Shown one piece after another: positions 12,798 to 59,999 of a stretch of 64,000 bases of DNA (positions are counted from its first letter, which is position 1; each line of letters starts with the position of its first letter). Under the pieces are notes generated by a model. That model was not told the origin of the DNA, did no database searches, and worked only from the letters and a program-made list of their open reading frames with translations. The DNA is from Carallia brachiata (taxonomy: Eukaryota > Streptophyta > Magnoliopsida > Malpighiales > Rhizophoraceae), in assembly GCA_021464245.1 (NCBI GenBank), contig JADCRB010000031.1, positions 1,198,762-1,262,761 on the forward strand. The letters run 5' to 3'. A program made the translations under genes and the position numbers.

Positions 12798-12807
12798 TTT
12801 CCCGCCC
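12798..12807 (+). promoter_or_regulatory. E2F-type site in the ATM 5' leader
   Basis: TTTCCCGCCC matches the E2F/DP consensus TTTSSCGC on the plus strand and lies 60 bases before the ATG. Genes for replication and DNA repair often carry such sites near the transcription start. Binding here is inferred from the motif alone. Confidence 0.55.
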
Positions 12808-12866
12808 AAATTCTTTCATTTTTTGTCAATAAGGGGCGAAGGGCAGGCCTCCGCGCGCGCGATACG

Positions 12867-49560
<36,694 letters not shown>

Positions 49561-51600
49561 AAATGACTTTGCCATCTTGGCGCCGATGGTACTCCATATC
49601 CTTGTGCAGGCGGCTTTTGCTTTGTACGCTAGCATATCAGCTTTTTATCCTTCTTTTTTGACAGAATCATGAGGCTATGCATGGGGGTGCGATTGGTGCG
49701 TGTATTGTGAAAAAAATAACATCTTCGAAGGGATAAGCTGTAAATTGTATAGAAATAGTCATGTTTGTAGCGCATCGTTTCCTGCCTCTGTAACAGAATG
49801 GTCTTCCCTTTCATCTCATTATTTGAATTTAATGGCTAATGAATGGTCCTTGTGGCTTCCTCAAATTTTATTTATTTTATTTGGTCAAAATTTTATATAT
49901 TTTATATTTAATATGGTAGTGAGACTCTTGAATTTGTCCAGCAGTGCTTTATGTTACTGAATGCTGTGTTGTTGTGGTAAAACAACATGCATAGAACATG
50001 AGTTTCACATGATAAAAATGTTTGGATGAGTACGTGGATACTTTCGGAAGGATCCAATTAGCATTAAGGATATTGTAGCAAAATAGTTATAGCACTTATT
50101 GGGGATAAATTGAGAGAATTGTAATGTTTTTTATAGATATATTTACATTTTATAATTTTTGTATGGAGTTCTTGTTTTTGATGTACCAAACATTATTTTT
50201 TTTTATGTACCAAACATATATATATATTTTTTTTTTGCCTACCTAAAGAGTAATCACTCAATGAGCGGAGGGGGACTTTTGAAGAAGGCATGGTCGAATC
50301 CTCACCTCTTTTTCGGCCAGGCAACTACATATTCATCTCTAGTGGATTATAGCGAATTTTAATTGAATTTGAGATTGAATTTTTTTTTAAATAGTAATTG
50401 AGTAAACAATTACTTTGGGATCAAAAATGTTTTGATGATAATTATTTGTATAATTATGTAAAAAAAAAGTCAAAGTTTCCTCTAATATATGTGTACTCGT
50501 TAAATTTTAAATTTTTAACATTGTAAGTGAAGTTTACATAAAATCAGTCTAATTATTAATTGAACTAACCCACATTAGTTGAGATTGAAAATTTTATTTT
50601 TTTAGTCCATCTGAAGATCTGTCGGATCATAAATTATATAATGAAAATAATTTTTTTTATAAATTTGATTTTTTTTTAATATTTGAACTTAAAATTTTTA
50701 AAATAAAAATTTAAATTTTAACTATTAAAATTTTTTAAAAAAATTAGATTGAAATTTTATTTATTTATTTTTTTTTGTTTAGGTGTTTGTGTTTGTATGT
50801 AGCCCGCGGGTTCATCGTGTTGTCTTTAACGGCCTGAAGAGCAGCCCATAAGTTGGCCTTGCGGTTTTGTCATGGGACGCTTGTTTTTTGGCAAGGTTCC
50901 ACGATGCCACGTGACATCCTTCACGTTCCTATCCTTTACCCCCCAACAATTTTTTTTTCCGAGGACTACCCCTATGTAAAGTTTGACTACTTACAGTAAA
51001 TTTATAATAATAATATATCAATAAAAATAAAATTGAGGATTTCAATCATTATTTTTTTTCATTTTTTTCTCAATTTCTCTTAATTAATTAGTCTAAATTT
51101 AAGAAATTATAAAAAAATTGTGATCAGGTGGGCTTTCAATTCAATATCTTTAAAAATAAAAATTAATTTCTCAACCTGAGGGAGTTTTCTAATATCCTGA
51201 CATAGGTAGATGAACTTATTTAAATTTAACTTTTATAATAGATTAATTTATTTTTGTTGTTTATTTGCAAAAGTAATCTTATTAAATTTCTAAATATAAA
51301 TAGAACCTATAAAATCAATACCAATTTATTAAATATTACACAAGTATTATTCACGATACATTTTTTTACTGCATGTGATAAAATAACTAATAAAGTAAAA
51401 ATTGCAGCATATAGAGGGTACATAAAAATAATAAACATTGCAAATAATTACCTATGGAAATTCAATCCAAACACCACCAAATATAATTTAAATAAAACGT
51501 CAATCATGACCTCAGAGGTCTTTCACGCGACAAACGAGGTTGACCAATTCTGGGAGGACAATATTGTAATTTCACTTAGGTTGAAAACGACCCACAGGAC
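49561..51600. other. ATM 3' UTR and intergenic DNA
   Basis: The first few hundred bases after the ATM stop are probably its 3' UTR (a T-rich, AATTTGAATTTAATGG-type region near 49830). From about 50100 the sequence is AT-rich with many homopolymers and no recognisable gene. No exact polyadenylation site can be assigned. Confidence 0.5.
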
Positions 51601-52162
51601 CCACTAGAAAAGGGGCAACCGCCTTTCTAGCCTCCGTAGGCGGTAATGGTTCTATTTATTAAAAAATAAAAATAAAGAAAAAAAAGAGCCGAGAGGCCTT
51701 AAAAATGTCAGCGCAGCCAACTGACCTTCAAAGGCGGTTCCCTCCAATGCCCGGTTTCCGCCTGCCCACCACAAATGCGTGTGTTTGCGTGTGGATATAT
51801 TCTCTTTCCTCTTTCCTCTCCTCCAAGTAAACCCCAAATCACACACACAACCATTTTCATATTTATTCATATTCGGATGCATAATAATAACGCCTCCACG
51901 CCCACTCCCTGTATTTATTTCTTGCTCCCAAAGTTAAAATTCTTCTCGTCATATCGGAGCTCTTCTTCTTCTTCTTTTTTTTAATTTTTTTTCCCTTCTT
52001 CTTTCTACTTAAATCTTGTTGGTTGACTGAGTATTTTTTTTGGGGTCTCAACAAGAACGCCGCCTTAAGCTTTTCTTGCTTCTCCAGATCTTTCTGCAAA
52101 ACCGCCAGAAAAAAAAAAAAAAAAGCTATAAATTTGCTTTTCTTGTAGCGTAGATTGGATTC

Positions 52163-52270
52163 ATGATGCCTTTTTTAAGATTAGAATTGCCTGTGTTGTT
52201 GTTGCTGTTGTCTCTTCCTGCTTCTTCTGTCTGGATATTGTTGCCTGAATTTCTTCCTCCTAGTTTGTAA
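52163..52270 (+). CDS. Upstream ORF in the SRO 5' leader
   Basis: ATG at 52163 (a second at 52166) opens 35 codons to TAA at 52268, ending 84 bases before the SRO start codon. The peptide (MMPFLRLELPVLLLLLSLPA at its start) is strongly hydrophobic and resembles a signal or membrane segment. If the SRO transcript starts upstream of 52163, as the long T/C-rich leader suggests, scanning ribosomes would meet this frame first, and it could lower or condition SRO translation. No transcript evidence is available. Confidence 0.35.
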   Translation: MMPFLRLELPVLLLLLSLPASSVWILLPEFLPPSL

Positions 52271-52354
52271 TTTCTCTAATTCTTTTGTCTCAAATCTTTT
52301 TTTCTTCTTTGTCTTTGAATTTTTTTTTTTAAAACAATTTTTTCACAATCGATT

Positions 52355-55300
52355 ATGAAGTATTTAGCGATGCAATTAGGACAGACTGATGGGATCCCAA
52401 ACGGGTTTAGGGATCCCGTTTCTGACATAACACCAATTCAAGGTTCGGTTTCGGAATCCGACCATGACCAAGAATCAGTAATTTCCGACAGCGAGAGTTG
52501 CAGCGGCTCCGGTCCCAGTTCCGGCCAATTTCAAGAATTTATTAAACAAGAAGAAGATGGGCTGGTTCGAATTTTCGAAGGGGATAGAAGTTTCGGTCTT
52601 ATCAAGAGAAGGTTCCTCTACTCTTTGGGCTTGCTCGGCAAGCATACCCAAGTTGCCGCCATTCACAGGAATACGTTTTCTGGCGTTGTGGGCCAAGCTA
52701 GGATGCAATCGTTTCAGATTTTCGCCAAAGCAGTGGAGAACAAGTGCGGTGGTGGCGATGCCAATGTCAAGTATGCTTGGTTTGGCGGTTCCAGCAATGA
52801 TGTATGCCATATTTTGAGATATGGGTTCGGCCGAGAGAGCCTTAATAATAACGGTTTGTATGGGTGTGGGGCCTATCTTTCTCCAGATGATTCTCCTCTT
52901 GAATGGTAACCACGATTTCTTTAATTTCAATTCTTGTTTATTTTGCTCCCTTTTCTATTTATGTGTTTTTCAGTTTTTTTTTAACCAACGAAAAAAAAAG
53001 TGTGCATCGGGTTACAGCGGCCATTGCACCTATTAGGCGAACCAGATGATTGTGTCTTTATTTAACCTTATAAGAAAGGCCCCACCATCTGTTATGTCTC
53101 TTTTTATATATAGAGTCCTTTTTGCAACTAACACTTACTTATAAAATGTGTAATAAAAATAAAAAAATATATATCATTAATTTTTTATTACACATTTTAT
53201 TACTGTTGTTGTACAAAAACATAATTATTGTTGCATTACAGACAATAATCAGGCAAAAAATGGTCGGGCCATAATCATTTACCCTTTTCTATATATGTTG
53301 ATCAGTAAAGATTGAGAGTAGTTATATCTCACACCAATTTTAGTTTATGATAACACGAAATGTTGAGAAAAAATTTATACAGCAGACCCAGTTGGCAATT
53401 AGGCTTTTTTGTTGCTGTTGTTGTTGTTGTTGTGTTAATGAATGTGTTAGTGTAAATAAATGTGTCTGCTTTTTCCACAGTGTGAAGAACTTGAGTGTTG
53501 GTGAAGATGGGCTACGCCATTTGCTGCTGTGTCGTGTTATTCTGGGGAAGGCAGAGGTTGTGCATCCTGGTTCCGAGCAGAGCCATCCGAGCTCCAAAGA
53601 GTTTGACACAGGAGTGGACAATTTGTCATCTCCTAAGAAGTATATTGTGTGGAGTACCCATTTGAACACTCATGTTTTGCCCGAGTTTGTTATAAGTTTC
53701 AGGGCTCCGCCTTCCTTGAAAGGTAGGCGACTCTGCTTTATGCTGTTTAATAATTTGTGGAGCTAATAAAGCTTTCTGACAATCTAATTTGACTTTTTTT
53801 ATTGGCAGGGTTTTTTAAAGTTAGAGAATCGTCGAGGAAACCAACTTCTCCTTGGATGCCATTCCCAGCTCTTATTTCTTCACTTTCAAAGTTATTGGCC
53901 CCCAATACCGTTGCATTGATTGCCAAGCATTATGCAGATCACAGAGTAAGTGACACTTCTTTGTAGCTGTTGGGTCTAAACGAAAGTTTCAATAAAGAAG
54001 ATGATGTTTAGCCTTTATTTGTTGGTGAACATGTGTTCTACAGGACGGGAAAATTTCAAGACAGGAATTGATACGTCGGATTAGACAAATAACAGGGGAT
54101 AAATTGTTGATTGCAGTCATCAAATCATTTGCCACCAAGGTATGGCACGGTTTACTAATGAGATGGTTCCTCTTATCATTCGTGGCATGGGAGAAATGAA
54201 TTGGAATGAATTGATTTTATATGGTGGTATTTTCCTACGTTTGTCTTGTGGGTTGGTAAATATTGCCCTCACTTTTTCACTCATCTGTTTGATTATTTGA
54301 AATGATGATTTGCAAACTACTGCTTTAACAACTGGGAACAAACTAGCAGGTTGCGTGGATTGCTTGACACCGTTTGATGATCAACTCCACGTTTCAAACG
54401 TTGTTTGCTTATTCTTTTCCTCTTGTTGGTTCACTAGGCCTATGTCACGTACATCTGATTTACCATGGTTTCTCCAAGCACCTATGTCTGTTCTAAACTT
54501 ATGTCCCTGATGTTTTTGGAGCCTTTGAATTGAACCACAGAGGGAACTGAAAGGTTAAGTCTTACTGTGAACAGTGATTTTGCACTCTATTTTGTGTAAG
54601 ATGTCTTGCTTTCAAAGGAGCTTGTGCACCACTCTTGATCCTAGCCGTCTTTGACCTTATCCTTTCCCCACATGGAGAATTCCAACTATATTGAATGAGT
54701 GGTTTATTGAGCTTCCAATTTTCTTTCTTTTGTAAAATTTCATCTGGGAGAGGGAAGTTCAAGTGAAGTGTGGAATATCAATTGGTTGAACTAGACTGTG
54801 AAAGCTCTGTAGCGTTCTCCTTCTGGCCTACAAATGGTTAGTGCACAGGGTGCGTACTATGGAAAACATTAGTGTTTGGATAGTGAATTTGTGTCCTCTG
54901 GGTATCGTGATCATTGAGTGATGGATATTGTGAAACTGTTTCACGCAGGTCAGTGATGACCATAACAATTTGTGAAATAACTTCTCTGTTCTCATTCTTG
55001 GTTACTTAGATTAGATGCTTACTTGGTATGTTCCTGTATTCAAAAGCTTAGTTAGGAGTGTTTACCTTCCTAGATCTTTAGCTGCTCTTCCCTTTCTTAC
55101 CATGGAACAAATTTTATGAGAATAACAGAATAATGTTGATTAGGATTCTCCTTTAACATACATGCACTTGGAATCTTTCTTTTCATGCGTATGTATTTTG
55201 GGTATTCTGTTGCCGTAGCAAATAGAAGTGCGAGCCTTGGTGTAACGGAACTCCCACGGGTTTGAATCTTTGAAACAGTCTCTTTGCTGAAACAAGAAGA

Positions 55301-56132
55301 AGACTGCATACATCGAACCTTCCACAAACACCAGAAATGTGGGAGCCTAGTGCACCTGGATGCCCTTTTATTTTGTTGCCATGGCAAATGCTTTATAGGT
55401 GATGGCTGTGCTATGTTGGCCTTCGATGAAAGGGAATTCATTGTTAGAGTATAGGTCTTGGTACTGTTGATGCTTTTCAATGTCTGTGTTCATATCTTTT
55501 GCAAGGTGTGCGTTTTGCTGATCAATATGTATCCTATGCCACAACATCTATGTAAATGTCAAATCTTGCTTGCATTTGCTATTGTGACTTGTGAGTGAAA
55601 CTGTCACAAAGACAAAGGTGTTTCTAAGAAAATTGTTATCTTAAACCCCCTAAAAGACGAGATTCAAGAAGCCTATGTAACTCGAGCGGAAACCGGCTAT
55701 GGGAGTTTCAATTAGGAAACCACTCAAGGGCTTGCGGAGACCAGTACAGTGTTCTCGCCTACGCTTGCTTCTGAGCGCACATTGGTGGGAAGTCTTCCAT
55801 ATCTTGGGAGGGTGCTCGTTATTGCCTGTCGTATTGCTTCGCAGACTTCAGACTCAATATCCTTTCAGTCTCTTTTAAACCATATCCATTCACTATTTTC
55901 TAACGTTTGCTTCTGCAGTGTTTTAGCGGTTGTTTGTTGTTTAGCTTCTTCTTTCAATTGACTTTTACAGCCTTATGAGCTAATTCAATGGTACAAATTG
56001 TTTGTTGACCTTATTCAGCACGGGAAGGCGACAAGCGGCTTTCAGAGAACAATGTTTCAAAAGGGAGTCAAAGATTTGATGAATCATGGGGAGACTAGAG
56101 GCAGTATGGATGAACTGATCATGCATGGATGA
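52355..56132 (+). CDS. SRO-family PARP-like protein with RST domain
   Basis: SRO (SIMILAR TO RCD-ONE) proteins are plant stress regulators that bind transcription factors through RST. Exons: 52355-52905, 53481-53722, 53809-53945, 54044-54139 and probably 55971-56132, giving 395 residues. There is no WWE domain, so it belongs to the short SRO2-SRO5-like group. An acidic/serine-rich N-terminus is followed by a PARP-like fold (GLVRIFEGDRSFGLIKRRF, HRNTFSGVVGQARMQSF, KYAWFGGSSNDV, GLYGCGAYLSPDDSP, RHLLLCRVILGK, KKYIVWSTHLNTHVLPEF). The RST domain (SPWMPFPALISSLSKLL to DKLLIAVIKSFATK) comes after. The histidine and glutamate expected of an active ADP-ribosyltransferase are missing at WFGG and KKYIVW, so catalysis is unlikely. 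The last exon (54 codons, good TTTTACAG acceptor) is unlike family members I know and is less certain; otherwise translation ends in intron 4. Confidence 0.85.
53411..53433. repeat. (TTG)n run in SRO intron 1
   Basis: Six to seven TTG-type units just upstream of the exon 2 acceptor. It forms part of a T-rich acceptor region. Confidence 0.7.
55232..55369 (+). mobile_element. Au-type SINE in SRO intron 4
   Basis: GAGCCTTGGTGTAACGG (A-box side), ACGGGTTTGAATC (B box), GAAACAGTCTCTTTGC, and the tail GTGGGAGCCTAGTGCACCTG followed by GATGCCCTTTTA match the order of motifs in plant Au SINEs, which end in a T run. The region between A and B boxes is shortened. Flanking GTTGCCGTAGCAAAT and GTTGCCATGGCAAAT (two mismatches) look like the target duplication. 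It derives from a tRNA and was copied by LINE machinery. Confidence 0.75.
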
Positions 56133-57320
56133 AGTATAGCGCAATGCTGCGAGTTGCCAGAACGGAAAGAAGGATCAGAAAGGAAATTAAAGAGACGCAA
56201 ATTAACAGCTCACGTTAAAGATAGCGTGATAGGTAGCTTCTTAGGCAATGTGAGAGTGGTTTTTTTTTTTTTTTTTTCCTTTTGTTTTCTTTAACCCACA
56301 CAGAAACCATACAAATGTAGTGCAAGGTGGAAATGTCATTGTCAGCAATGAGCGGGTGAAGATGTATTCTTTTGATCCCCATGTTGGAGAATCAAAGTGT
56401 TCTTTATTAGCCCCAAACAGAGGAATTTATGGTTGGAGTTGGCATTTTTTGCGGAAAAACTTGCTCTGCAATCTATCAGTTTTCTTTTACTTGGACCGCA
56501 CATTTTCTTGAAGCTTTCTATAGGGTCTTTGATGTTGCAAGGACCTTTCCTTCTGATTGCAACATGTTGGTCAACTTTCCTCTGGATGTGACTATTGGCA
56601 CTTGGCATTTTTTACTTGAGGATCAGGTACTCGTGAGATGTCCTAGTTAATGCGCTGCGGAGTTGGGTGGGCTGCTCCTCACAGTTCTCTCAGGCCTGCA
56701 GAACTAATGTCTGCTACAAAAAATAACAGGTATTTCTCCTATTATTTATTAAAATCAAAAACTATCAGTGAATGAAAAGTAAGATTTTAAGGGGGTGAAT
56801 GAAAAGTAAGATTGGAATACCATGGATTCTATTTCTAGGTGGTCCGCATACTGCAAGTGGTACTATGGAACGATTGGAACCAAAATGCTGCCACCGTCCG
56901 TTTACTTGGGAATAGCCTACTCTAGTCTTGAGATCTCTATCATGTCTAGATAAACCATCCTGACCAGCCAGGTCAAGCCTGGTTGGCCACGGACTGTGAA
57001 AAGCAGGAACAAAAATAGGTATTCAACTCGTGAAAGCCAAGAACAAAGTTGGAGTTCAACTTTTGGTACTTTCCAAAAAAATCCTGCGGAATTGTAGGTT
57101 TGAATGCTTTGTCTTATGAGGTATTGTAACTTCCTGCAGTATTTTCAGATTCACTTCTTGCTTCCTGCTAACACCTAATAGACTAATAATCAATCATTTT
57201 TAATGTTTTAAAAAAAAAAGGCTCTTTACTTTTTTATCAATTAAAATAAAAATTTAAAAATAAAAAAAACACACGCGCGCGCAAAGACAGAGAGAGTATA
57301 GATATATTATACGAAAAAAT

Positions 57321-57342
57321 ACACACACACACACACACACAC
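57321..57342. repeat. (AC)n microsatellite
   Basis: Eleven AC units between AT-rich sequence and a GC-richer block. Confidence 0.85.
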
Positions 57343-57987
57343 ATGTGCGGCCATGTGCCTGCACTCTATGTTACAAGGAACCAATCCATCTCTTCTTGGG
57401 CTTGGACACATGCCCATAACTGGGAAGCAGCCCGCCAAAGAGTTGGGTCATTAGTTCGCCTCAAACCTTAAGTTTGAGCTTTGGGCTCAAGGTCGAACTT
57501 TCGGTCTGAGTCCACTGGTCAAAATCAAGGCATTGGCCCAAATCGAAGCTTGGGGCCAGTGGAGCCCAATTAGACATCATCTTTTTATAAAACCCAAAAG
57601 AATTTCAACATCCGAATGCTAATGTCTGGGAGCACTTCTTAACCCTATTTTGATTTCATTTTGCAGGCCTCCATCTCCAGCCTAAGGTGGATTGGAGCTT
57701 CAAGCCCAAAACTCATCAATATGTAAGGCTGTCATCATCAATTCATCATCATGTAGGCCCGGGAAGAAAATTAATTAAGACGTAAAAAGTTGAACCATTC
57801 ATAGTGATAAGAAATTTATTAGTTATGATTCGTGAAAATTTTGAAATCACCCGGCTAAAAGGATACAAGGAACACAGAGGACGACCCTTTGCAATGGATA
57901 TCACCTTATATAGACAGAACTTTCAAATTAGAGTCATCAATGGTGGAAAGACAGAGCACATAAAGTTATTTACTGAACAGTATTGTT

Positions 57988-58009
57988 GATCATCATCATC
58001 ATCATCATA
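57988..58009. repeat. (CAT)n microsatellite
   Basis: About seven CAT/ATC units in intergenic DNA. Confidence 0.8.
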
Positions 58010-58934
58010 TATAGACACCTGCCAAAACACTCCAGAGACTTTAAGTGAATTCCCAAATGACAATAGAACCATCTTTTTCTTTTTCATCTTCTATTTTTTT
58101 GTCCTTTCTCCCTCAATTCAAATCCCTATTATGTTTGATAGCACGTAATGTCTGAAATCCAAAGGTACCTAGCTATTATGTTTGATTCTCTCAACTCAAT
58201 GTGCCTTGCACTCAAAGTCTAAATCTAATATATTGCTTCTGAAATTAACTTCTACAATTTCCACTCTCGTGCCTTGATCTCAATCAAAGTTTTAAGGTTG
58301 AAAATCTCGAGTTTGAATTTCCGTCATAGTCAATTAATCAAAGAATAATAATTTATGCTGGTTATGATGCAGACAAAACCGATGAGTCACATTCCAGGGT
58401 GGAAACTTTTCAGTGGCAAGCAAATTTAAAAAGCGTCAATTGACATCAGGGAGAAATCTTAGAGGGTATGCACCAATCATGCCATTGATTTCTCATTAGT
58501 TTTGGCAACTACGCACCAAACAAAGCCCATATGCTTGCAGTGCCACTCAGTTTCAACTATCCTTATCATCACCTGTTGCCACACCCTGACCTAACATATG
58601 ATTAGTGTGAACAATCAATCAAAAGCAAAGAGTGTTTTATTATGCATATGATTCGCCTGCCAACCATGATTCCAAGCATATTCATTAAGCAAACAATTAT
58701 AATTTATGGTTTATATTCACTCTGTTTCAAATCAATGAGGTGGTTCACAACATTTTTAACGAACTGAAAGCAACACTCAAGCGGCACGAGTCACTAGCAA
58801 CTTGTAATTGTAGGAAATACAAAATTAACAACGTGCAAAACCGGACACTAATTTTTAATCAAATCAAATCCAATAGCACACAACTCAGACATTAATTTTA
58901 ACCATGCACTGAAATATATGTTGTTGAAACTAAC

Positions 58935-59035
58935 TGTTTAGTATAACTAACCACCTAATCAAAGTTAAAGAAGAGGCGAAAGTTCGAATCTCGCTTCTTC
59001 ACTCCCCTTTTCTTCTTGGACTTAGACCATCCGTC
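58935..59035 (+). repeat. Possible tRNA-related repeat fragment
   Basis: AGTTCGAATCTCGC resembles a B box and lies about 45 bases after an ACTAACCACCTAATC segment. No second copy or tail was confirmed. Confidence 0.25.
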
Positions 59036-59999
59036 TAACAAAATATATATTTTGTTGTGCACACATCTCCAGAATGATGCTACACACAGCTTAAACCATG
59101 TTGCTGCTACACACACAATTATTATTTGAAGAAAACTATGGAAATGCCAGATTATTAAATCAAATTAAGGTGACATGGCGTTTAGGAGAGTTATCGCCTA
59201 CTTTGGTCTGCTTATGTGTGCCCTACAGAATAACAATATTCTTCCCAATTAACATGACAGCGTAATGAGTTGCAGGAACAAATTTTTAACTGATGTAGAA
59301 AAAAATTAGTTTGACAAAATGAAAATATCAAAATGAGTAAATTTTATAGTCTAACTCAACTTTCATTGTATTATTACAACTTACCTTATGAACAAAGTCG
59401 GAAAGAATACATTACTCTGTCCTATATATAAAAATCAAAAAGTATTTGCGGTAGCCCATGCTATGTACCATTGTTCGTCTGTGAAAAAAAAAGGAAGAAA
59501 CAAAAGTAGAGAGAGAGAGAGAGACAGAAGAAAAAGAAAACTTTTGCGGTTTTGCCTAACCTTCCAAAAATTGTTACAATTTTTTCTTTTTTTTTTTTTT
59601 TTTTTTTTTTCTGTTGGAGCCCATTAACCAGCCGCAAAGGCAAGGAAATGGTCAATAGCTTTGGCACGTAGGTTTGGATTCAAAAGCAAAAAAGGTTCCA
59701 TTTGAAAATTTGGCCAGCCATAACATCGGTCAAAGTTAAAATGTGCACAATCGCAATATGCCAGGTAGTAAGTACTCTATTCGAATCTCCAAAGGAAAAT
59801 GATATAAAATTGTTCGCTTTAATTAAGCACTACACTTTGAATCTTGATGCCTTTTTCTATTTTGATTCACACCTGCAATTTGATATTTATTTAGATAATT
59901 ATTATGCTTTATTTTTATTTTTTTACCTAACAAAAACCAGAAGACATCTTAATTAACCGGGCAGAAAATCGGTTGAGGAGTGGAGTGGATTGTGGGCAC

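Larger units (their letters stand above)
56133..59998. other. SRO 3' UTR and intergenic DNA
   Basis: No further gene is recognised. The first few hundred bases probably hold the SRO 3' UTR, with a poly-T at 56259. A 19-bp unit GTGAATGAAAAGTAAGATT is tandemly duplicated near 56770-56815. Bases 57380-57570 are locally GC-richer with GGGCC/GGCCC motifs. Also present are an (AC)n run at 57321-57342, a (CAT)n run at 57988-58009, a (GA)n run at 59508-59522 and a long poly-T at 59587-59610. Confidence 0.55.

Noticed and set aside
51254..51607. 117-codon plus-strand open frame between ATM and SRO
   Set aside because: Asn/Ile/Lys-rich translation typical of AT-rich intergenic DNA; no family features.
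57804..57989. 61-codon plus-strand open frame with basic, gene-like composition
   Set aside because: No recognisable motif and no upstream or downstream exons; too short to support alone.
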